Shown piece after piece: positions 56,962-64,000 of a stretch of 64,000 nucleotides of DNA (within the stretch, counting starts at the first letter, position 1; every line of letters starts with the position of its first letter). The notes under the pieces were generated by a model. The model was not told the DNA's origin, did not search any database, and saw only the letters and a list, made by a program, of their open reading frames with translations. This stretch comes from Sphingomonas sp. H160509 (GTDB taxonomy: Bacteria; Pseudomonadota; Alphaproteobacteria; Sphingomonadales; Sphingomonadaceae). The stretch lies in assembly GCF_024124765.2 (NCBI RefSeq), contig NZ_JAMXSR020000002.1:643001-707000 (forward strand), read 5' to 3'. The translations under genes and the position numbers were made by a program.

Positions 56962-58266
56962 CGCCCGGCCTGATGGTTGCCGCGCCCGCATCGGGCACCG
57001 GCAAGACCACCGTCATGCTCGGCCTCCTCCGCGCACTCCGTGACGACGGCGTTGCGGTGCAGCCGTTCAAGAGTGGCCCCGACTATATCGACCCAGCCTT
57101 CCATCGCGCTGCCAGCGGTCGCGCATCGTTCAACCTCGACAGCTGGTCGATGTCTGCGACGATGCTCGAAACCCTCGCCAACAAAGCCGACGATGCGGAC
57201 TTCGCGCTTGCGGAAGGCTCGATGGGCTTGTTCGATGGGGTCGCTAAATCGGGCGCGACCGGCAACGGTGCCAGCGCCGACATAGTCCGCCGGATGGGCT
57301 GGCCGGTCGTGCTGGTTATCGACGTTTCTGGCCAGGCGCAGTCAGCCGCCGCTACCGCGCTCGGCTTCAGCCGTTACGACCCCAGCGTGCACATCGCCGG
57401 CGTAATCCTCAACCGCGTGGCCAGCCCCCGCCACGAACGCCTCGTGCGCAGCGGGGTGGACGCTGTCGGCATACGCGTGTTCGGCGCACTTCCACGGCGC
57501 GGCGACCTGAAGCTACCCGAACGCCATCTTGGATTGGTGCAGGCGGTCGAACATCCCGATCTCGATGCGCGGATCGCCGAATATGCGGACTTCCTCCGCG
57601 CGCATGTCGACATCCCCGCGCTTCGCGACGCCGCGACCGCCAGCACCAGGCCTCCAAGCGCGGTTAGCTGGATAAGCCCCCCTGCTCAGCGGATCGCCCT
57701 CGCGCAGGACGCAGCCTTCTCGTTCACCTACGCGCACGTCCTCGAAGGCTGGCGGCGCGCGGGGGGCGGAAATTCTACCCTTCTCCCCGCTCGCCGACGA
57801 ACCTCCCGCTGCGGATGCCGATCTCGTATGGCTTCCTGGCGGCTATCCCGAGCTCCACGCGGGCAAGCTCGCTGAAGCCCACCGGTTCCAGGCAGGCCTG
57901 ACGGAGTTCGCCAAAACCCGCCCGATCCACGGCGAGTGCGGCGGCTACATGGCGCTGGGCAAGGCGCTAATCGATGCGGACGGCGTTCGGCACGAGATGG
58001 CAGGCCTGCTCGGCCTCGTCACCAGCTACGCCCAGCGGAAAATGCACCTCGGCTATCGGCGCGCGACTCTTCTCGCACCGATGGGCGGCGTCGAAGCGGG
58101 CGCCGCGCTGACCGGCCATGAATTCCACTACTCCACGATCCTCGACCAGCCCGACGCTCCGCTCGCGAACGTCACCGATGCCGAGGGCACCGCCGTTCCC
58201 GAAACCGGCTCGTACCGCGGCCGCGTCTCGGGCAGTTTCTTCCACATGATCGCTGCCACCCCATGA
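56958..58266 (+). CDS. cobB: Hydrogenobyrinic acid a,c-diamide synthase CobB, one inserted base
   Basis: ATP- and glutamine-dependent amidation of side chains a and c, about 435 residues. The N-terminal synthetase has P-loop [20 protein letters not shown] and [19 protein letters not shown]. The C-terminal class I amidotransferase domain has the nucleophile in [14 protein letters not shown] and [16 protein letters not shown]. One extra G at 57761-57766 separates the two domains; correction gives [17 protein letters not shown] start overlaps cobM; stop overlaps cobA. Confidence 0.94.
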
Positions 58267-58993
58267 CCGGTTTCGTCTCCTTCGTCGGCTCCGGTCCTGG
58301 CGACCCTGAACTCTTGACTCTGAAGGCGGTCGCGCGGTTGCAGGCCGCCGACGCGGTGCTGTTCGACGACCTGTCCTCGACCGTTCTCGACCATGCTCGC
58401 CCAGGCGCCGATCTCGTCGCTGTCGGTAAACGCGCCGGTCGCCCATCGCCTAGTCAGGCGCACGTCTCGCAACTCCTGGTCGAGTACGCTCAAACCGGCA
58501 TCCGCGTCGTCCGCCTGAAATCCGGCGATGCGGGCATGTTCGGCCGCCTTGAGGAGGAGATCATTGCGCTCAGGGCAGCAGGCATAGCCTTCGAGATCAT
58601 CCCCGGCATTAGCGCGGCCAGTGCTGCAGCGGCCGCAGCGCAGATCCCGCTGACCCGCCGGCTCAGCGCGCGCCGAGTCCAGTTCGTCACCGGCCATGAT
58701 GTTACGGGCGGCCTCCCCGAACAACGCAACATGGCGGCGCTTGCCGATCCCGATGCGACCACGGTCGTGTTCATGCCCAAGCGCACATTTCCAGCGCTTG
58801 CCTCATCGTTGATCGGGCACGGGCTTTCGCCGGATACGCCGGCGCTGATCGCGGAGAATGTCGGCCATCCCGACCAGTCCCTGACGCGCTCGACGATCGC
58901 AGACGTGGCCGCGCAGCTGGGGGGCAGGCTTCTCCAGCAAGCCCGCGCTGATCCCTCTACGGCCCGCTGATGGATGCCGAGGCCGGTAAATGA
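58263..58993 (+). CDS. cobA: Uroporphyrinogen-III C-methyltransferase CobA, two inserted bases at the 3' end
   Basis: Makes precorrin-2, the branch point towards corrins, by methylating C-2 and C-7. Motifs: FVGSGPGDPELLTLKAVARL, VRLKSGDAGMFGRLEEE, IIPGISAASAAAAAAQIPLT and TTVVFMPKRT. As written, translation stops at 58970. Removing one G at 58919-58924 and one C at 58953-58955 restores the family ending PALILYGPLMDAE, with a stop at 58991-58993 that overlaps the cobF ATG. This fits the overlap pattern of the operon. It is a stand-alone CobA, not fused to CysG-type domains. Confidence 0.93.
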
Positions 58994-59766
58994 TCGACCT
59001 CCACCTCATCGGGATCGGCACCGGCAACCCCGATCACCTCACGCGCGCTGCGATCGCGGCGATGAACGCCGCCGACCTCATCCTCCTGCCGCGCAAGGGC
59101 GATACGAAGTCGGACCTGATCGACCTGCGCCGCACCATCTGCGCAGACGTCCTGACCGGTGCCACGCGCGTCGTCGAGTTCGACCTGCCCGAACGCAACA
59201 CTTATGCGCCCTATCTAAGCGCGGTCGACCAATGGCACGACGCGATCGCGCTCGGCTGGCGGGACGAGATTACACAGCATTTGCCGAAGGGCGGCCGCTT
59301 GGCGTTGCTCGTATGGGGCGATCCCTCGCTCTACGACAGCACGCTCCGCATTGCAGACCGGCTATGCGCGGCAGGTCTGGCGATCACCGTGACGGTCGAA
59401 CCCGGTATCACTAGTCTCCAAGCGTTGACAGCCGCGCATGCCATCCCGTTGAACACAATCGGCGCGCCGGTGCTCATCACGACGGGACGCAGGTTGAGGG
59501 CAGGGGGGTGGCCAGCGGGAGTCGATACGATCGCGGTCATGCTCGACGGCGACTGTGCGTTCCAGACGATGGATTCGCGCGGTATCGAAATCTGGTGGGG
59601 TGCCTATCTCGGCATGGCGCAGCAGGCGTTGATCGCCGGTCCGCTGGACGACGTGGCCGATGAGATAGTCCAGGCTCGGGCCATCCTTCGCAGGCGTCAT
59701 GGCTGGATCATGGACATCTATCTTTTGCGTCGAGCCGCCTTGGTCAATCGGCTGGGGTTACCCTGA
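58990..59766 (+). CDS. cobF: Precorrin-6A synthase (deacetylating) CobF
   Basis: Methylates C-1 with loss of acetate, a step specific to the aerobic pathway. Intact at 258 residues. DLHLIGIGTGNPDHLTRAAI opens the protein, followed by LLPRKGDTKSDLIDLRR, RLALLVWGDPSLYDSTLRIA and the end WIMDIYLLRRAALVNRLGLP. Last gene of the operon. Together with cobG it shows that this organism uses the oxygen-dependent route. Confidence 0.95.
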   Translation: MIDLHLIGIGTGNPDHLTRAAIAAMNAADLILLPRKGDTKSDLIDLRRTICADVLTGATRVVEFDLPERNTYAPYLSAVDQWHDAIALGWRDEITQHLPKGGRLALLVWGDPSLYDSTLRIADRLCAAGLAITVTVEPGITSLQALTAAHAIPLNTIGAPVLITTGRRLRAGGWPAGVDTIAVMLDGDCAFQTMDSRGIEIWWGAYLGMAQQALIAGPLDDVADEIVQARAILRRRHGWIMDIYLLRRAALVNRLGLP

Positions 59767-59849
59767 ACCTCCGATTGCTAGCGCGTTCAGGGAGGATCCG
59801 GGGTGTGCGGCGTCAGCGCCGCGCAGCGAAACAGGTTTGGAGGCCGGCC

Positions 59850-59972
59850 ATGATGAAGATCGTCATAATCGCCTTCGCGGCGATATGGGGAGCGTCGATG
59901 CTGTTCGGCGTGACTCTGCTGGTTGGCAGTCGCTACTCGACCCGTATCCGTCGGTTCGTGACCGGCGACTGA
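59850..59972 (+). CDS. Possible 40-residue single-span membrane protein
   Basis: ATG 59850 is preceded by GGAGG 8 bases upstream. The product MMKIVIIAFAAIWGASMLFG and the rest of the hydrophobic stretch form one transmembrane helix followed by a basic, Arg-rich tail (SRYSTRIRRFVTGD). No family recognised. The good ribosome site and membrane-helix composition favour a real gene; its shortness leaves doubt. Confidence 0.5.
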   Translation: MMKIVIIAFAAIWGASMLFGVTLLVGSRYSTRIRRFVTGD

Positions 59973-60033
59973 GTGCGTTCGAAAGAGGCGATCGGCGCGT
60001 TCGAGACGGCGCCGATCGCCGCTAAACTGCTGA

Positions 60034-60303
60034 TTATTCGAGATCGTCTTCGTCGACGATGATCGTCGATGCATTCGGCTTACGCTCGATGGCTGCGAGG
60101 CAGGCGTCGACGATGTCGTCGTTGAAGCGATTGAACAGTTCGATGCCGTCGTCCTCGGGCTCGTCGCCGCTCAGCTCCTTCAGAACCGCGTACTTGACCG
60201 CGAACTCATACTCGTCGCCGTCGAATTCGCCGGAGAATTCGATCTGCTTCTGGATGTCGTTGTCGACGACGCTCGCCTGATCGATTTCAAGGGTATTTGC
60301 CAT
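60034..60303 (-). CDS. Small acidic protein of unknown function (possibly DUF1488-like)
   Basis: An 89-residue acidic cytosolic protein starting MANTLEIDQASVVDNDIQKQ, with AGGAG 8 bases before the ATG at 60303. Segments IEFSGEFDGDEYEFAVKYAV and IVDACLAAIERKPNASTIIV suggest a small alpha/beta fold. The layout (F-D-G-x-x-x-F, then a C-terminal helix) vaguely resembles DUF1488 proteins, but I am not sure. It stands alone between cobF and the M3 peptidase, on the opposite strand. Confidence 0.65.
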   Translation of the reverse strand: MANTLEIDQASVVDNDIQKQIEFSGEFDGDEYEFAVKYAVLKELSGDEPEDDGIELFNRFNDDIVDACLAAIERKPNASTIIVDEDDLE

Positions 60304-60447
60304 GTCGGAACTCCTGGGGTTTGACCGCCTACTGCCTGCGAGCGGGCGGCAGTGCAAGCGCTCAACCGGGTGGTTTGCTAACCGATTGTAACAAGGGCCA
60401 GGGCAGGGCAAGGATAGGGGCATCACTCCTGCCATTGTGAGTCGTCA

Positions 60448-62584
60448 ATGTCGCGTTCCAGCCTGCTTCGTTCCGCCGCCATCCTCTGCTGCATCGCCAG
60501 CGCCGCCTCTGCGCAAACCCCGGCCAAATCGTCGCGCGTCAATCCGCTGACCGTCCCCAGCACGCTGCCGTTCCAGGCGCCGCGCTTCGACCAGATCAAG
60601 GACACCGATTACCAGCCCGCGCTCGAGCAGGGCATGGCGGAACAGATCGCCGAGATGAAGGCGATCGCGAACAACGCCGCAGCACCGACCTTCGCCAACA
60701 CGATCGAGGCGATGGAGCGCTCCGGCCGGACGCTCGACCGCGCGAGCCAGGCGTTTTTCGGCGTGTCGCAGGCGAACACCAACGATGCGCTCGACGCGGT
60801 ACGGTCTGTCGAGGCGCCCAAGCTCGCGCAGCATAGCGATGCGATCTATCTCGATCCGAAGCTCTTCGCGCGCGTCCAGGCGCTCTACGCAAAGAAGGAC
60901 TCGCTAGGTCTCGATGCCGAGCAGAAGCAGGTCCTCGAGATCTATCACAGTGACTTCCTCCACGCCGGCGCGCAGCTGAACGACGCCGACAAGGTCAAGC
61001 TGCGCCTGCTCAACACGCAGATCTCGACCGCGACGACCGATTTCCAGCAGAAGCTGCTCGCCGGCACCAAGGCTGGCGCGCTGGTAGTCGACGACAAGGC
61101 CAAGCTCGCGGGCCTCAGCGACGCTGAGATCGCAGCCGCTGCCGAGGGCGCGAAGGAGCGCGGCATGCCCGGCAATTACGTGTTGTCGCTCCAGAACACG
61201 ACGCAGCAACCGGCGCTCGCCTCGCTCTCCGATCGCGCGACCCGCGCGGCGCTGTTCGAGAAGAGCTGGAACCGGTCGCAGCGTGGCGACGCCAACGATA
61301 CGCGCGCGCTGATCCGGACGATCGCGCAGTTGCGCGCGCAGAAGGCGCAGCTGCTCGGTTATCCGAACTACGCCGCCTATTCGTTGTACGACCAGATGGC
61401 GAAGACCCCGGCGGCGGCGAAGGGCTTCATGACGCAGCTCGTCCCCGCGACCGCAGGCGAGCAGCGTCGCGAGGCGGCCGAGTTGCAGAAGACCATAAAC
61501 GCGACCGGCGCCGCGTTCCCGCTCGCACCGTCCGACTGGGATTTCTATTCGGACAAGGTGCGCAAGGCCAAGTACGACCTCGACCAGAACGAGCTGAAGC
61601 CGTATTTCGAGATCAGCCGCGTACTGACCGACGGCGTGTTCTTCGCCGCGAACCAGCTCTACGGCGTCACCTTCAAGGAACGCCGCGATATCCCGACCTA
61701 CCAGCCGGACATCCGCGTCTTCACCGTCTACGACAAGGACGGCTCCGAGCTGGGCCTGATGTATTTCGATTACTGGAAGCGTGACAACAAGGCGGGCGGC
61801 GCCTGGATGTCGAACTTCGTCGGCCAGTCGAAGCTGCTCAAGACCAAGCCGGTCGTGTATAACGTCGGCAACTTCACCAAGCCCGCGCCGGGCCAGCCCG
61901 CGCTGATCACGTTCGACGACGTCACGACGATGTTTCACGAATTCGGCCATGCGCTGCACGGGCTGTTCGCGAACCAGACCTATCCGCTCGTCTCGGGCAC
62001 CAACACCGCGCGCGACTGGGTCGAGTTCCCGTCGCAGTTCAACGAGCATTGGGCGCTCGATCCCAAGGTTTTCGCGAACTATGCCAAGGATTACCGCACC
62101 GGTGCGGTAATGCCGCAGGCGCTCGTCACGAAGATCAAGAATGCGGCGAAGTTCAACCAGGGGGTATGAGCTTGGCGAGCTGGTCGCGGCGGCGACGCTG
62201 GATCAGGACTGGCATTCGCTGCCGGCGTCAGCCGGGCCGCAGGACGTCGACGCGTTCGAGACCAAGGCGCTGAATTCGATGGGGCTGGACACGAAGGACG
62301 TGCCGCCGCGCTATCGCACCAGCTATTTCGCGCACATCTGGGCGGGTGGCTATGCGGCCGGCTACTATGCGTATCTGTGGACCCAGATGCTCGATAACGA
62401 CGCGTATGCGTGGTTCATGGCGCATGGTGGGCTGACGCGCGCGAACGGCCAGCGCTTCCGCGACATGATCCTGTCGAAGGGCCATACCGAGGATTACGGT
62501 CCGATGTTCAAGGCGTTCTACGGCAAGGACCCGGATATCGGCCCGATGCTCGAGGACCGCGGCCTGACGGCGACCGCGAAGTAA
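60448..62584 (+). CDS. dcp: M3-family peptidyl-dipeptidase (Dcp-like), one inserted base
   Basis: Zinc metallopeptidase releasing C-terminal dipeptides, about 711 residues. A Sec signal (RSAAILCCIASAASAQ) indicates periplasmic location. The zinc site is TMFHEFGHALHGLF (HExxH) with the third ligand region VEFPSQFNEHW. One extra G in the five-G run at 62159-62163 stops translation after FNQG; removal restores YELGELVAAATLDQDWHSL to the natural end. A 20-bp perfect palindrome begins in the stop codon region and probably ends the transcript. Confidence 0.92.
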
Positions 62585-62631
62585 TATGGTGCGGTGCAGC
62601 GGCCTTTGGGACCGCTGCACCGCACCATATT
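62583..62631. terminator. 20-bp perfect palindrome at the end of the dcp gene
   Basis: AATATGGTGCGGTGCAGCGG and CCGCTGCACCGCACCATATT are exact reverse complements around a 9-base loop (CCTTTGGGA). The left arm starts inside the TAA stop codon of dcp. There is only a weak T run after it, so it may act as an RNA-end stabiliser or bidirectional terminator. Confidence 0.6.
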
Positions 62632-62727
62632 AAATCTGTAGCGTAACGGTCATCCGACTGTCTCGTCGTGCCAATAGGCGCAGCCCCGGGAGTGACGATC
62701 GATCGATCTCGCTAGGGGTTTTCAAGA

Positions 62728-64000
62728 ATGACGATGTTTAATCGTACGGCCGCGCGGCTGTTGTGCGGCGCTATCGGTTTTGTCGTGGTCGGCGTGCCAG
62801 TCACCGCAACGGCGCAGTCGCTGGTTTCCAAGGACGTGGAGCCGGGTTCGCCTGCTCCGGTGGCCGATCCAGCCACCCCGCCCGCCGGGCAGGATGACAC
62901 GATCGTCGTCACCGGCGCGAACACGCGATCGGTGACGCAGGTCAGTGGCGTCGACATGCAGAAGATCCTTCCCGGCGTCAGCCCGTTGAAGGCGCTCCAG
63001 ACGCTCCCCCGGCGTTACCTTCCTTACTGCCGATCCTTGGGGCAACAACGAGCAGAACATCTCGCTGTTCGTCCACGGCTTCAACGCGCAGCAACTCGGC
63101 TACACGCTCGACGGACTGCCACTGGGCGACCAGAATTACGGCAACTACAATGGCTTGTCGCCACAACGTGCGATCATCTCGGAGAACATCTCGCGCGTCA
63201 CGCTGGCCAGCGGCGCGGGCGATCTCGGTACCGCATCGACCAGCAATCTGGGCGGTACGATCGATACCTTCTCGAGCGATCCACGAAAGGACATGGGCGT
63301 CCAGGTCGACCAGACGCTCGGCAGCCATTCTACCTCGCGACTGTTCGCGCGGATCGACAGCGGCGATCTGGGCAACGGCAACGCGTTCTACATCTCGGGC
63401 TCGCGCCAGAAAGCGAAGGCGTGGGATTTCAATGGTATCCAGGGCGGCTATCAGGCCAATGCCAAGTTCGTTCATGACGACAGCAATGGCAAGCTGACGC
63501 TCTACGGCGCGTTTTCGGACAAGACCGAACCGAACGAGGATGCGACCGTCGTCACGACGGCGACGCAAGGCACCGCGCCGTATGTCCGCCCGTTCGTCTA
63601 TCCCAATTTCAACGAGATGCTGACCTATCTCAACTCCGGCGCGTACAAGGCGGACGGGTCGAACTACCGCAATTACTACGGCGTCGCGGCCCGCACCGAC
63701 TATCTCGGCTACGTCAAATACGACTGGAACGTCAGCGACCGCGTGACCTTCTCGAACCAGGCCTATTATCATCACAACGACGGTGTCGGTGTCATCGGCG
63801 GTCCAATTGACGTCGCCGGCCTGCCCAAGCTGTTCTCGTTCTATTATCCCGGCCAGAACCTCACCCAGGTGTTCGGTGGCTCAGGGCTCGCGACGCGCAC
63901 GACAGAATATCGCATCGACCGCGGTGGCCTCGTCTCCACCGTCGCGCTCGATCTCGACGCGCATCATGTCGAGTTCGGCGCCTGGTACGAGCATCAGAGC
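62728..64000 (+). CDS. TonB-dependent receptor, 5' part (runs off the window), one inserted base
   Basis: Outer-membrane receptor; about 420 codons are visible and the frame is still open at the last base. The signal peptide is LLCGAIGFVVVGVPVTATAQ, then a Pro-rich linker and TonB-box-like DDTIVVTGANTRS. One extra C at 63008-63012 shifts the frame at LPG; removal restores VTFLTADPWGNNEQNISLFV and then HGFNAQQLGYTLDGLPLGD. The plug parallels the receptor at 25211-27607. A second in-frame ATG at 62734 is an alternative start. Confidence 0.88.

Noticed and set aside
1..64000. CRISPR arrays, prophage or integrated mobile elements
   Set aside because: No regularly spaced direct repeats, integrase, transposase, phage structural gene or tRNA-flanking duplication was seen. 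The genes share one GC-rich codon style throughout.

Overview
The window looks like chromosome from an alphaproteobacterium of the Sphingomonas group. This is inferred from the very high G+C, four TonB-dependent receptors, paired S9 peptidases, the aerobic cob gene set, and GC-rich palindromic intergenic repeats. No rRNA, tRNA, CRISPR, integrase or transposase gene was seen. An important caveat is that about 36 genes or gene parts need a single-base correction to read through. Nearly all corrections remove one extra base, usually from a G or C run, and the protein then continues normally. I treat these as sequence errors rather than decay, annotate each gene over its whole span, and give the position of each shift.

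Layout. 223-5899: a beta-oxidation locus (fadJ-like and fadA-like on the minus strand, divergent acyl-CoA ligase plus a MerR regulator) with a near-perfect palindrome in the divergent promoter. 6246-13020: a phosphate-scavenging island (PhoX-like phosphatase, TonB receptor, PhoD-like phosphatase) with a Pho-box-like site. 13162-19141: a tightly packed five-gene unit of unknown purpose (desaturase, PhnD-like binding protein, serine acetyltransferase, peptidase-C26 amidotransferase, TonB receptor). 19264-21558: a small lipoprotein, DedA, a DUF1993 protein and a hypoxanthine/uracil-DNA glycosylase. 21670-27607: a KaiC-like ATPase with a hybrid histidine kinase, then a TonB receptor. 27811-40064: an oxidation cluster (aldehyde dehydrogenase, quinone oxidoreductase, two adjacent acyl-CoA dehydrogenases, acyl-CoA synthetase, thiolase, TetR, GMC oxidoreductase, SDR, P450), suited to a hydrophobic alcohol or terpenoid-like substrate. 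40107-44288: two overlapping S9 peptidases.

44360-59766 is a cobalt/cobalamin region. One cobalamin riboswitch precedes a NiCoT cobalt/nickel permease. A second, nearly identical one precedes cobW-cobN-cobG-cobH-cobI-cobJ-[cobK]-cobL-cobE-cobM-cobB-cobA-cobF, the aerobic corrin-ring pathway. Almost every junction overlaps by 4 bp. cobK alone lies on the opposite strand, wedged between cobJ and cobL with no intergenic space, so the operon transcript must run antisense through it. cobS, cobT, cobO, cobQ and the nucleotide-loop genes are not in the window.

59850-64000: a 40-residue membrane peptide, a small acidic protein, an M3 dipeptidyl carboxypeptidase, and the 5' part of a TonB receptor related to the one at 25211-27607. 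Two intergenic repeat families recur (145-215, 5968-6068 and 37679-37783; and 6101-6225 and 45831-45956).
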